A DNA stretch of 38,491 bases from Ruminococcus sp. (GCA_029062165.1 JAIDQQ010000032.1:1-38491); one strand, 5' to 3'. Shown: positions 16,308 to 24,014, numbered from the stretch's first letter. Program-made: numbers and translations. The notes: generated from the letters alone by a model not told the origin.

Positions 16308-17609
16308 ATGTCCCTTAATGATACACCATCCGCCGAAAGAATCCATATAGGTTTCTTCGGTAAAAGAAATGCCGGTAAATCAAGTCTTGTAAATGCTGTA
16401 ACCGGTCAGGAAATTTCTGTAGTATCCGATATAAAAGGTACTACTACTGACCCTGTTTCTAAAACTATGGAACTTCTCCCACTCGGTCCGGTAGTCATTA
16501 CCGATACCGCCGGTTATGATGATTCCGGTACTCTCGGTGAAATGCGTGTCCGAAAAACTAAACAGATTCTTAATAAAACCGATATTGCTGTTCTCGTTGT
16601 CGACTGTACAACCGGTATTTCCGATTCTGATATTGAACTTATTCAACTATTCAAATCTAAAAATATTCCGTATATTATCGCCTACAATAAATCGGATATC
16701 AGAAATGTTCCACGTGAAACAATCGGACAGTCCGAAAATAAAAAATGTTCTACGTGGAACAATCCTAACCAACATTCAGAAATGTTCCATGTGGAACAAT
16801 CTCAACCCTTAAACCAAAATGTTCCACGTGGAACAATTGAAATTTTTGTAAGTGCTGTCAATAAATACAATATCCACGAACTGAAAGAAAAAATTGCTTC
16901 TGTTGCCATACGTGAAACTGAAAAACATATAGTCGGTGACCTGATAAATCCGGAAGATATTATCATTCTTGTTACTCCCATTGACAAATCTGCTCCCAAA
17001 GGTCGTTTAATTCTCCCACAACAACAAACTATCCGTGATATTCTTGACACAGACGCTATAGCTGTTGTTACCAAAGAATTTCAGTTAGCTGAAACTCTGG
17101 AAAAATTTCCTACTCCTAAAATGGTCATAACTGACAGTCAGGCTTTCGGTTATGTAAGTAAAATCGTTCCCGAAAATATTCCGCTTACGTCGTTTTCTAT
17201 TCTTATGGCTCGTTACAAAGGTTTCCTACAAACCGCTATAAAAGGTGCGTCGGCTATCCGTAGTCTTCAGGACGGTGACAAAATTCTTATATCCGAAGGC
17301 TGTACTCATCACAGGCAATGCGGTGACATCGGTAGCGTAAAATTACCTGCTCTTCTCCGAAAATTTACCGGAAAATCTTTAAATATAAATCTTTCCTCCG
17401 GTATCGAATTTCCGGAAAATTTATCCGATTTTAAATTAGTTATCCATTGCGGTGGCTGTATGCTTAATCAACGTGAAGTTTCTTTCCGTATGAAATCCGC
17501 TATTGACCAGAATATTCCGTTTACAAATTACGGTATCGCTATAGCTCTCATGAACGGCATCTTAAAAAGAAGTATACAGATTTTTCCCGATATGGTCAGT
17601 CTGTTATGA
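16308..17609 (+). CDS. hydF: FeFe-hydrogenase maturation GTPase HydF with parS-encoded insert
   Basis: Scaffold protein on which HydE and HydG build the 2Fe subcluster of FeFe-hydrogenase. GTPase motifs are FFGKRNAGKSS (G1), KGTTTDPV (G2), DTAGYDD (G3), NKSD near residue 127 (G4) and SAVNKYNI (G5). The 4Fe-4S ligands appear as CTHH and HCGGC in the C-terminal third. The 433 residues exceed the usual 400 or so. The excess lies between G4 and G5 (about residues 133-176), where four copies of the TGTTCCACGTGGAACA-type palindrome are translated as NVPRETI, CSTWNN, MFHVEQ and NVPRGTI. The reading frame is intact throughout. AAGGAG lies nine bases before the ATG. The next gene overlaps the stop by four bases. 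Confidence 0.95.
   Translation: MSLNDTPSAERIHIGFFGKRNAGKSSLVNAVTGQEISVVSDIKGTTTDPVSKTMELLPLGPVVITDTAGYDDSGTLGEMRVRKTKQILNKTDIAVLVVDCTTGISDSDIELIQLFKSKNIPYIIAYNKSDIRNVPRETIGQSENKKCSTWNNPNQHSEMFHVEQSQPLNQNVPRGTIEIFVSAVNKYNIHELKEKIASVAIRETEKHIVGDLINPEDIIILVTPIDKSAPKGRLILPQQQTIRDILDTDAIAVVTKEFQLAETLEKFPTPKMVITDSQAFGYVSKIVPENIPLTSFSILMARYKGFLQTAIKGASAIRSLQDGDKILISEGCTHHRQCGDIGSVKLPALLRKFTGKSLNINLSSGIEFPENLSDFKLVIHCGGCMLNQREVSFRMKSAIDQNIPFTNYGIAIALMNGILKRSIQIFPDMVSLL
16706..16721. repeat. parS: parS site 1 (in hydF), identical to B. subtilis parS
   Basis: TGTTCCACGTGAAACA. It equals the Spo0J-binding parS of Bacillus subtilis. In hydF it is read as NVPRET in frame one. Confidence 0.85.
16746..16761. 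repeat. parS: parS-like site 2 (in hydF)
   Basis: TGTTCTACGTGGAACA, one C-to-T change from the perfect palindrome. Read as CSTWN in a second frame of the site relative to the codons. Confidence 0.8.
16783..16798. repeat. parS: parS-like site 3 (in hydF)
   Basis: TGTTCCATGTGGAACA, one C-to-T change in the centre. Read as MFHVEQ, the third possible frame. Confidence 0.75.
16820..16835. repeat. parS: parS-like site 4 (in hydF)
   Basis: TGTTCCACGTGGAACA, the perfect palindrome. Read as NVPRGT, the same frame as site 1. The four copies lie at spacings of 40, 37 and 37 bases. Confidence 0.85.
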
Positions 17610-17995
17610 AAAAACGTATTCCATATATAACAGGATTCTTCCTGCTCCTGATTGTTGAAGTCTTAATAGCTATCTTTATATCCGGCGGTTTTATCAGAAA
17701 CTATTTCGGTGACGTTATTGTAGTATGGGTTGTCTACTGTTTCGTGAAAATGTTCCACGTGGAACAAAATTCGTATATTACCGCCCTTGGTGTAATGATT
17801 TTCGCTTATCTCGTGGAGTTCCTGCAATATATCCATATAGTAGATATTCTCGGTCTCGGAAATATCAAATTCTTCCGTGTACTTATCGGGACAAGTTTTT
17901 CTGTTATCGATTTACTATGCTATTCTGCCGGTACTCTCGTAACTGTTACTATTATTTTCCTTAAATCAAAAATCAAAAAACATTTTACTCCCTGA
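17606..17995 (+). CDS. DUF2809-type membrane protein
   Basis: A 129-residue integral membrane protein with four or so helices. FIRNYFGDVIVVWVVYC, FAYLVEFLQYIHIVDILGLG and a final LLCYSAGTLVTVTIIF follow the DUF2809 pattern, a family without known function. The ATG overlaps the hydF stop (ATGA), so translation is coupled. Between helices 2 and 3 a parS-like palindrome (17751-17766) adds the peptide MFHVEQNS, probably a short loop that does not disturb the helices. Any link to hydrogenase maturation is based on position only. Confidence 0.78.
   Translation: MKKRIPYITGFFLLLIVEVLIAIFISGGFIRNYFGDVIVVWVVYCFVKMFHVEQNSYITALGVMIFAYLVEFLQYIHIVDILGLGNIKFFRVLIGTSFSVIDLLCYSAGTLVTVTIIFLKSKIKKHFTP
17751..17766. 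repeat. parS: parS-like site 5 (in the DUF2809 gene)
   Basis: TGTTCCACGTGGAACA, perfect palindrome, read as MFHVEQ. It sits in the codons for a loop between membrane helices. Confidence 0.85.
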
Positions 17996-18061
17996 CAGAA
18001 TATAATAAATAAATCCGTTAATAATAGTATCAGAAAAATTTCAACACAGGGAGTGAATATT

Positions 18062-18412
18062 ATGTCTGTAAAACGGGGAGAAATTTATTATGCTGACCTT
18101 AGTCCAGTTGTAGGTTCGGAACAGGGTGGCATAAGACCAGTACTTATTGTTCAGAATGATATCGGAAACAAACACAGTCCTACTGTTATCGCCGCTGCCA
18201 TAACAAGTCAGCGTGACAAAACTCATCTTCCGACACATATCGAAGTACAAGCGGATAAGTGCGGTCTCGCTAAAGACAGTATCGTTCTTCTTGAACAGAT
18301 ACGCACTTTGGATAAAAAACGTCTCAAAGACAAAATGGGTGAACTTGACCTCGGTGCTATGAACAAAGTAAATACCGCTCTTTCTATAAGTTTCGGTCTC
18401 GGTATAACCTGA
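18062..18412 (+). CDS. mazF: MazF/PemK-family endoribonuclease (NdoA-like)
   Basis: Toxin-type mRNA interferase of 116 residues. [20 protein letters not shown] and [10 protein letters not shown] are the MazF opening blocks, [10 protein letters not shown] holds the catalytic Thr/Ser region, and [17 protein letters not shown] is the C-terminal signature. The ATG at 18062 has AGGGAG eight bases upstream; a GTG at 18053 would overlap that site. The usual antitoxin gene (ndoAI/mazE) is not upstream: the neighbour is a membrane protein gene. In many clostridia this gene follows alr and its antitoxin (family knowledge), so here it is either an orphan or its antitoxin is elsewhere. A strong terminator follows directly. 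Confidence 0.92.
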   Translation: MSVKRGEIYYADLSPVVGSEQGGIRPVLIVQNDIGNKHSPTVIAAAITSQRDKTHLPTHIEVQADKCGLAKDSIVLLEQIRTLDKKRLKDKMGELDLGAMNKVNTALSISFGLGIT

Positions 18413-18413
18413 A

Positions 18414-18446
18414 AAAAGTCCCTTATCTTAAGGGACTTTTCTTTTA
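18414..18446 (+). terminator. Terminator after mazF
   Basis: AAAAGTCCCTTA and TAAGGGACTTTT (18414-18425 and 18429-18440) form a twelve-bp stem with a three-base loop, followed by CTTTTA. Strong rho-independent terminator. Confidence 0.88.
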
Positions 18447-18547
18447 TAAACTCAAAAAATTTTCCGACTATTTAATTTCCTGCATATTTGTCCGTATATT
18501 TTCATATTCTGTAATGACGAATCAACAACATCTGAAAGGGTGATATT

Positions 18548-21169
18548 ATGGGTCTTACAGAAAAAGAAGCATCGGCACGGCTTAAAGAAGACGGAAAAAA
18601 CGTCCTCGACGGCGGTAAAAAAACAAGTCCGGTGATGATTTTCTTCAATCAGTTCAAGGACGTTATGGTTATGATTCTGCTTGGTGCTACTGTCATATCG
18701 GTTCTTCTGGGCGAAATCTCCGACGCTGTGACTATTATTCTTATAGTCCTGCTTAATGCTATACTCGGTTTCATTCAGGAATACAGAACCGAACACACTC
18801 TTGAAGCTCTTAAATCTATGACTTCTCCTACCGCCAAGTGCTATCGTGACGGTATCTTAAAGGAAATTGATGCCTCCGAACTTGTAGTAGATGATGTCAT
18901 AGAAATCGAAGCCGGTGACAGAATACCTGCCGATTGTGTTATTCTTAAATCTTTCGGATTTTTTGCAGACGAGGCTATGCTTACCGGCGAATCGGAAGCC
19001 GTCGCAAAAATAACAGGTCTCACCAACGATACCGACAATTCACTCAACAAGGACAATATTGTTTACTGTGGAACATCTGCTACAAAAGGCGTATGTCGTG
19101 CGAAAGTTATCGCTACAGGTAAACGTACTCAAATGGGCAGAATCTCTGAAATGCTATCGGATATCGACAAGGAAATGACCCCTCTGCAAAAACGTCTCGC
19201 CGAACTCGGAAAAGTTGTCGCCGTAATATGTCTTGTAGTATGCGTAGCGGTCTTTGTTGCCGGTGTACTCCGTGGTGAAGATGTTTTTGAAATGCTTATG
19301 ACCGGTATCACTATTGCCATAGCCGCTATTCCGGAAGGTCTTCCCGCAACTGTTACTATTGCTCTCGCCCTCGCCGTAAACCGTATGTTAAAACAAAAGG
19401 CTCTTGTAAATAAATTACATAGTGTCGAAACTCTCGGTTGTACCTCTGTGATATGTTCCGACAAAACCGGTACTATCACCGAAAACAAAATGACTGTCAC
19501 TGAAATATGTACTGTAGGCGAAAGTTACTACTTCAGCGGTATGGGCTATCGCATAAACGGTGGTCTTACCAAAGGCAAGGAAAATATCTCCGTAAATCCA
19601 CAGAATGAAAAATCCCTCATGGAAGCGTTACGGTGTGGTGTTTTATGCTCTACCGCTACAATAAGTACGCTCAAACAACCTAAAAGTCGTAGCCGTGGAA
19701 ATCTTACTGGTAAAGGCGAATGGCAGGTCACCGGTGACCCTACTGAAATTGCTTTACTTATCGCCGCCGCCAAAGCAGGTATTACTAAAGAATCCCTTGA
19801 AATTAATTTCCGCAAACTTGATGAATACCCTTTCGACAGCGAAACTCGTTTTATGGCTGTACACTGTTCTGCTAACTCCGAAAAAAGAATATACTTCAAA
19901 GGTGCTGAAGAAGTTATTGTACCACGCTGTACTCAATATATGGACGAATCCGGTGAAATAAAAACTCTTACTCCTAAAATCAGACGTGAAATTTCAGATA
20001 AAGTTATAGAAATGTCCGATAAGGCTCTTAGAGTTCTCGCACTCGCTTACTGTATATCCGATAAATTAGACCCTCAAAAAACTAATCTCGTATTTCTCGG
20101 ACTTTCCGGTATGATTGACCCACCTCGTGAAGAAGCTAAAACCGCTATACGCAAATGTTCTAACGCTTCCGTAAAAACGGTCATGATTACCGGTGACCAT
20201 ATCAATACCGCTGTTGCAGTCGCTAAAAAAGCAGGTCTGCTGAAAGGCGGTATGGCTATGACTGGTGCGGAACTCGATAAAATTTCAGATGAAGAACTCG
20301 ACAGGGAAATACATAAATATACCGTCTTCGCAAGGGTAGAACCCATACATAAACTTAGAATAGTACGTAGTTTTAAACGTCGTGGTGAAATCGTCACCAT
20401 GACCGGCGATGGTGTAAATGATGCTCCAGCCATAAAAGAAGCTGATGTCGGTGTAGCTATGGGCGTTACCGGTACTGACGTTACCAAACAAGCCGCTGAC
20501 GTTATTCTCCTTGACGACAATTTAGCTACTCTTGTAAATGCCGTCGAGCAAGGTAGGTGCGTATACTCCAATATAAGAAAATTTGTACGGTATCTGTTAT
20601 CATGTAATATAGGCGAAGTTCTTACAATGTTTCTCGGAATCTTAATGGGTATGCCTATTGTACTTCTGCCTGTACAGATTCTTCTTGTAAATCTCGTGAC
20701 GGACGGTTTACCTGCTATCGCCCTTGGTCTCGAACCTCCTGAAGATGACATCATGACCAAACCACCCCGAAAATCTACAGAAGGTTTTTTCTCAAATGGT
20801 CTTATGGGTAAAATTATTTTCCGTGGTGTATTTATAGGTCTTTCAACGCTTGCATCTTTCGCCGTGACTATGCGTACCGGTGGTACTATCGAAGCCGGAC
20901 GTACTGCCGCCCTGATTACCCTTGTAATGTCACAGCTTATACACGTATTTGAATGCAAGTCCGAAACAAAATCAATATTTAAAATAAAATTTTTCAACAA
21001 TATAAAACTCGTACTCGCTGTGCTTGTATCTTTCGGAGCTTTGGCATTAGCTGTAATGTTTCCACCATTACAAACCGTCTTTGAAACTGTTTCTCTTAAT
21101 TCACAACAACTTCTTATTGCTTTGGGATTCAGTGTAGCAATTCCTGTTATAAGTGCGATTTTTCAATAA
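18548..21169 (+). CDS. P-type calcium-transporting ATPase, SERCA-like (P2A)
   Basis: Membrane pump of 873 residues that should export calcium using ATP. The phosphorylated Asp is residue 305 in CSDKTGTITEN. The actuator TGES is in MLTGESEAVAK, and the hinge is MTGDGVNDAPAIKEADVG. Calcium-site residues of SERCA are all present: Glu in M4 (AAIPEGLPATV), Asn and Glu in M5 (CNIGEVLTM), and Asn, Thr and Asp in M6 (NLVTDGLPAI). About ten membrane helices are visible. GGGTGAT lies before the ATG. It is a single gene between the mazF terminator and the parS array. A second, different calcium ATPase is at 30290-32887. Confidence 0.93.
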   Translation: MGLTEKEASARLKEDGKNVLDGGKKTSPVMIFFNQFKDVMVMILLGATVISVLLGEISDAVTIILIVLLNAILGFIQEYRTEHTLEALKSMTSPTAKCYRDGILKEIDASELVVDDVIEIEAGDRIPADCVILKSFGFFADEAMLTGESEAVAKITGLTNDTDNSLNKDNIVYCGTSATKGVCRAKVIATGKRTQMGRISEMLSDIDKEMTPLQKRLAELGKVVAVICLVVCVAVFVAGVLRGEDVFEMLMTGITIAIAAIPEGLPATVTIALALAVNRMLKQKALVNKLHSVETLGCTSVICSDKTGTITENKMTVTEICTVGESYYFSGMGYRINGGLTKGKENISVNPQNEKSLMEALRCGVLCSTATISTLKQPKSRSRGNLTGKGEWQVTGDPTEIALLIAAAKAGITKESLEINFRKLDEYPFDSETRFMAVHCSANSEKRIYFKGAEEVIVPRCTQYMDESGEIKTLTPKIRREISDKVIEMSDKALRVLALAYCISDKLDPQKTNLVFLGLSGMIDPPREEAKTAIRKCSNASVKTVMITGDHINTAVAVAKKAGLLKGGMAMTGAELDKISDEELDREIHKYTVFARVEPIHKLRIVRSFKRRGEIVTMTGDGVNDAPAIKEADVGVAMGVTGTDVTKQAADVILLDDNLATLVNAVEQGRCVYSNIRKFVRYLLSCNIGEVLTMFLGILMGMPIVLLPVQILLVNLVTDGLPAIALGLEPPEDDIMTKPPRKSTEGFFSNGLMGKIIFRGVFIGLSTLASFAVTMRTGGTIEAGRTAALITLVMSQLIHVFECKSETKSIFKIKFFNNIKLVLAVLVSFGALALAVMFPPLQTVFETVSLNSQQLLIALGFSVAIPVISAIFQ

Positions 21170-21187
21170 TATAATTTCAGCGTGTAT

Positions 21188-21203
21188 TGTTCTACGTGGA
21201 ACA
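21188..21203. repeat. parS: parS-like site 6
   Basis: TGTTCTACGTGGAACA, one transition from the palindrome, followed by TTTT. Confidence 0.8.
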
Positions 21204-21225
21204 TTTTCTATACGTCAGTGCAGAT

Positions 21226-21241
21226 TGTTCTACGTGGAACA
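21226..21241. repeat. parS: parS-like site 7
   Basis: TGTTCTACGTGGAACA, 38 bases after site 6, followed by TTTT. Confidence 0.8.
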
Positions 21242-21263
21242 TTTTCTGTACGTCGGTGCGGAT

Positions 21264-21279
21264 TGTTCCACATGGAACA
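21264..21279. repeat. parS: parS-like site 8
   Basis: TGTTCCACATGGAACA, 38 bases after site 7, with a central G-to-A change, followed by TTTT. Confidence 0.75.
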
Positions 21280-21304
21280 TTTTAAATTTTCCAGTAATAT
21301 AATT

Positions 21305-21365
21305 AAACCTCCGTGAAACAATATTATCAAGTAAATTGTTCCACGTGGAACATTAACGGAGGTTT
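21305..21365 (+). promoter_or_regulatory. Inverted repeat covering the spoVAD ribosome binding site
   Basis: AAACCTCCGT (21305-21314) is the exact inverse of ACGGAGGTTT (21356-21365), which contains the spoVAD Shine-Dalgarno CGGAGG. A transcript that begins upstream of 21305 could fold with this stem and hide the ribosome binding site; the parS palindrome at 21337-21352 would form an inner hairpin. I see no clear sigma-G promoter, so where the transcript starts is open. Confidence 0.5.
21337..21352. repeat. parS: parS-like site 9
   Basis: TGTTCCACGTGGAACA, perfect palindrome, ending 16 bases before the spoVAD ATG and just before its ribosome binding site. Confidence 0.85.
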
Positions 21366-21368
21366 TAT

Positions 21369-22379
21369 ATGGCTGAATACATTTCACGAGGAGTTTTCAT
21401 AATTCCGGATACTGTCAAAATAGAAAGTTATGCATCTGTAGTAGGTCAGAAAGAGGGCGAGGGAAATTTAGGAAAGTATTTCGACGAGATAATAGAAGAT
21501 AGTCATTTTGGTAAAAATTCGTGGGAAAAAGCTGAAAGTCGATTTCAGCTTGAGGCGGTAAGCCTTGCAATACGTAAAGCCAACATAACAAAAGAAGACA
21601 TTGATATAATATGTTCTGGAGACCTGATAAATCAGTGTATAGGTTCGACTTACGGTTTACGAGAGCTTGAAATACCATTTTTAGGCATTTACGGCGCGTG
21701 TTCCACAATGGCAGAAGGACTTATTATATCGTCACTTCTTACGGATAATAAAGTTGCAAAACGTGCAGTAGCTGTTACGTCGTCGCACTTTTCTACTGCT
21801 GAAAGACAATTCCGTTTTCCGCTTTCGTATGGTGGACAGCGTACACCTACTGCACAATGGACTTGTACGGCATCGGGTGCGGTAGTAGTTTCCGATACAA
21901 ACGGTACTATAAAAGTAGTCGGTGGTTGTATAGGAAACATAACGGATATGGGAGTTAATGACATAAATAATATGGGTAGTGCAATGGCACCTGCTGCCGC
22001 CGGTACTATACAACGCTATCTTAATGCAACGGGTACAAATCCGGAAGATTACGATTTTATAGTAACCGGAGATTTAGGAATAGTAGGGAGCAGATTACTG
22101 ATTGAGTTTTTACAGAAACAGAATATAGATATTTCGGCACAACATCAGGATTGTGGCTGTCTTATTTTCGACAGTGAAAAACAGGATACACATTGCGGAG
22201 GTTCGGGATGTGGTTGTAGTGCGAGCGTTCTATGTGGATATTTTCTGCCTATGCTGGAAAACAATACGGCAAAGAATATACTGTTTATTGCTACAGGTGC
22301 ATTGATGTCGCCAATGTCCTTACAGCAAGGGGAATCCATTCCGACTATCGCACATCTTGTACATTTAAGAAAGGACTGA
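21369..22379 (+). CDS. spoVAD: Stage V sporulation protein AD
   Basis: Soluble, membrane-associated part of the SpoVA channel that moves dipicolinic acid into the forespore and out again in germination; SpoVAD binds dipicolinic acid. The 336 residues have a thiolase-like fold, with YGACSTMAEGLIISSLL near residue 108, RFPLSYGGQRTPTAQWTCT and QDCGCLIFD as family blocks. CGGAGG lies six bases before the ATG. The gene is followed by spoVAE after six bases. spoVAC, which usually comes first, is not in the window; the gene before is a calcium ATPase. It implies a spore former, or a recent descendant of one. Confidence 0.95.
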   Translation: MAEYISRGVFIIPDTVKIESYASVVGQKEGEGNLGKYFDEIIEDSHFGKNSWEKAESRFQLEAVSLAIRKANITKEDIDIICSGDLINQCIGSTYGLRELEIPFLGIYGACSTMAEGLIISSLLTDNKVAKRAVAVTSSHFSTAERQFRFPLSYGGQRTPTAQWTCTASGAVVVSDTNGTIKVVGGCIGNITDMGVNDINNMGSAMAPAAAGTIQRYLNATGTNPEDYDFIVTGDLGIVGSRLLIEFLQKQNIDISAQHQDCGCLIFDSEKQDTHCGGSGCGCSASVLCGYFLPMLENNTAKNILFIATGALMSPMSLQQGESIPTIAHLVHLRKD

Positions 22380-22385
22380 AATTTA

Positions 22386-22751
22386 ATGATATTATGGGCT
22401 TTAGTAAAAGCGTTTCTGGTAGGTGGTATAATATGTGCTATCGGACAGCTTTTAATCGATTATACAAAACTCACACCGGCGAGAATACTTACAAGTTTTG
22501 TAGTAACCGGAGTAGTACTTTCCGCACTGGGAATATACAAACCGCTTGTTGAATTTGCCGGAGCAGGTGCGTCAGTACCGCTTATGGGATTCGGAAATCT
22601 TTTAGCGGAAGGTGTCCGGAAATCAATAGACGAGGACGGTTTTTTAGGTATATTCACCGGCGGACTGACTTCCGCATCTGCCGGAATAACAGTCGCATTA
22701 CTTGCCGGACTTTCAGCGTCGGCGGTATTCAGACAGCGTGACAAAAGCTGA
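22386..22751 (+). CDS. spoVAE: Stage V sporulation protein AE (SpoVAEb type)
   Basis: Small membrane protein of 121 residues, channel partner of SpoVAC and SpoVAD in dipicolinic acid transport. FLVGGIICAIGQLLIDYTKL, RILTSFVVTGVVLSALGIY, and GFGNLLAEGVRKSIDEDGFL are family hallmarks, and four hydrophobic segments are visible. AAGGA stands in the last codons of spoVAD. It ends 10 bases before a bidirectional terminator, so spoVAD-spoVAE form a two-gene unit. Confidence 0.93.
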   Translation: MILWALVKAFLVGGIICAIGQLLIDYTKLTPARILTSFVVTGVVLSALGIYKPLVEFAGAGASVPLMGFGNLLAEGVRKSIDEDGFLGIFTGGLTSASAGITVALLAGLSASAVFRQRDKS

Positions 22752-22760
22752 TATACAAAA

Positions 22761-22797
22761 AAAGACATTTCCGGCGTGGAAATGTCTTTAATTTATT
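22761..22797. terminator. Bidirectional terminator between spoVAE and the lipoprotein gene
   Basis: AAAGACATTTCC (22761-22772) and GGAAATGTCTTT (22778-22789) form a perfect twelve-bp stem with a five-base loop. T-rich tails occur on both strands, so it can end both convergent transcripts. The lipoprotein gene stop lies inside it. Confidence 0.9.
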
Positions 22798-23510
22798 TTT
22801 TCTTTCCATTCAATGAAAAACTGATTATTTTCAATAAGTTTAACTGCGGAAAGTGCATTTTCATCATAAGTTTTGTAAAAAGCTCCGGAATCTGAACCGG
22901 CTTCTATGATAGTAAACCATTTTTTTATGTCAGATACCGGACATTTATAGGTATAGTAAAAACTGTCGATAACATCAGGGTTGCTACCGTCATCACGTAA
23001 ACTGTCATAATCTTCACTGTTTAAATCTATTCCGGAAATATATTTAGATAACTTCTGTGTATCTTCCGTCGAAAGACTTCCTATATTTTCAAGATGTTCA
23101 GCAAGTTCCCATGCAGAACTGTCATGGCTGTTGAATTTCCGTGCGAACTCATAATTATCAGTCCGGAAATTATTTTCCATAGTCCAGATAGTACCATCAT
23201 GGAGTACCACAAAATAGTACATGACATCTGAATCCGTGTATTTTTCTTCCTGATAGTTATATAAAAGAGTTGCAAAAAACATAATTTTGTCCATATTACT
23301 TTCTACTGAATTTTCCGAACTGATTTCTTTATCCACATTACTTGCAACTGAAATTTCCTTTGAAATTTCATTAGTAACTTCTTCACTGGTGCTTTCCGAC
23401 GAAATTTCAGGATTGATTTTTTCTTCAACGTTTCCGCAACCTGTCAGAATCATCACTAAACAAATTAACAAAATATTTAATATTTTTCTAAACTTAAACG
23501 ACATATACAT
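22788..23510 (-). CDS. Unknown lipoprotein
   Basis: A 240-residue lipoprotein. The N-terminus FRKILNILLICLVMILTGCG has a lipobox LTGC, so Cys near residue 25 should be acylated after export. A low-complexity linker rich in Ser, Glu and Val follows (about residues 30-72), then a domain with FATLLYNYQEEKY, a VVLHDGTIWTME strand and FYYTYKCPVSDIKKWF. I do not recognise the domain. Its first 34 bases overlap the end of the upstream unknown gene, so the two are probably one operon from the promoter at 24015-24043. Confidence 0.78.
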   Translation of the reverse strand: MYMSFKFRKILNILLICLVMILTGCGNVEEKINPEISSESTSEEVTNEISKEISVASNVDKEISSENSVESNMDKIMFFATLLYNYQEEKYTDSDVMYYFVVLHDGTIWTMENNFRTDNYEFARKFNSHDSSAWELAEHLENIGSLSTEDTQKLSKYISGIDLNSEDYDSLRDDGSNPDVIDSFYYTYKCPVSDIKKWFTIIEAGSDSGAFYKTYDENALSAVKLIENNQFFIEWKEKIN

Positions 23511-23980
23511 TCACCGTCCTCGCAGTTTACTACAACCCAGTCGAATTTTTTTGATATAATATAGAAATCCGTTATAAAGTAAATTTCAGAAAAAGCGGTC
23601 AGAATTTCAGAAATTTCACCCTCATATACCCAACCGTCCGCAACAATACCGAAACATTTTTTATTATCCGAATAATCCGGTACAAGACTTTTCATACAAG
23701 CAATGTCAGTATCATCATAACGCAAATGTATTATATCGGATTGCTTGAGATTTTTACGGAATCTCAACCATGCATATGACAAATCAATTTTTTTATTTTC
23801 GGAATACCTTATATTTCTATCGTACTCAAAAAATGTATAGTAAAATTTCCGGAGAATATTTTCATAGGAAAATTTTGATACCTCATGAAACTTCCGACGA
23901 TTAATATTTTCTTCTTTTACAGTATCTTCAATTTCATTCCGGATTCTGTAACGTTCTTTTTGTGTTGTATGTAATCCCAT
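23477..23980 (-). CDS. Unknown soluble protein
   Basis: A 167-residue charged, soluble protein not recognised as a family. Basic N-terminal half (TTQKERYRIRNEIEDTVKEE, RKFHEVSKF) and a more hydrophobic C-terminal half (CFGIVADGWVYEGEI, IYFITDFYII) suggest an alpha/beta domain. Starts further upstream (24016, 24043) are rejected because a near-perfect promoter lies there and its -10 box covers the ATG at 24016. The ATG at 23980 has AAGGAA ten bases upstream. It overlaps the lipoprotein gene. Confidence 0.6.
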   Translation of the reverse strand: MGLHTTQKERYRIRNEIEDTVKEENINRRKFHEVSKFSYENILRKFYYTFFEYDRNIRYSENKKIDLSYAWLRFRKNLKQSDIIHLRYDDTDIACMKSLVPDYSDNKKCFGIVADGWVYEGEISEILTAFSEIYFITDFYIISKKFDWVVVNCEDGECICRLSLEKY

Positions 23981-24014
23981 TCTGTTCAGTTTCCTTATTG
24001 TAAAATTTTCTATC

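Larger units (their letters stand above)
21186..21279 (+). repeat. Tandem 38-bp repeats, each with a parS-like site
   Basis: Two and a half units of a 38-base direct repeat. Units begin with ATTGTTCTACGTGGAACATT (21187 and 21225) and share a spacer of the form TCTnTACGTCnGTGCnG. The third unit keeps only the palindrome and ATTTT. They lie in the 199-base gap between the calcium ATPase and spoVAD. Confidence 0.85.

Noticed and set aside
16706..16835. Regularly spaced repeats as a CRISPR array
   Set aside because: The repeat is only 16 bases, spacers are 21-24 bases and in frame within hydF, the repeat occurs singly elsewhere, and there are no cas genes.
20074..21000. Long open frame of about 300 codons on the minus strand inside the calcium ATPase gene
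   Set aside because: It is antisense to conserved ATPase codons, has no ribosome binding site, and its translation shows no domain. Codon bias of the sense gene explains it. The same holds for the long antisense frame at 27174-27905 in feoB.
21255..21290. Sigma-G promoter for spoVAD (CATTTTA as -10)
   Set aside because: No matching -35 at 17-18 bases upstream, and the CATTTTA is part of the repeated flank found at most parS-like sites.
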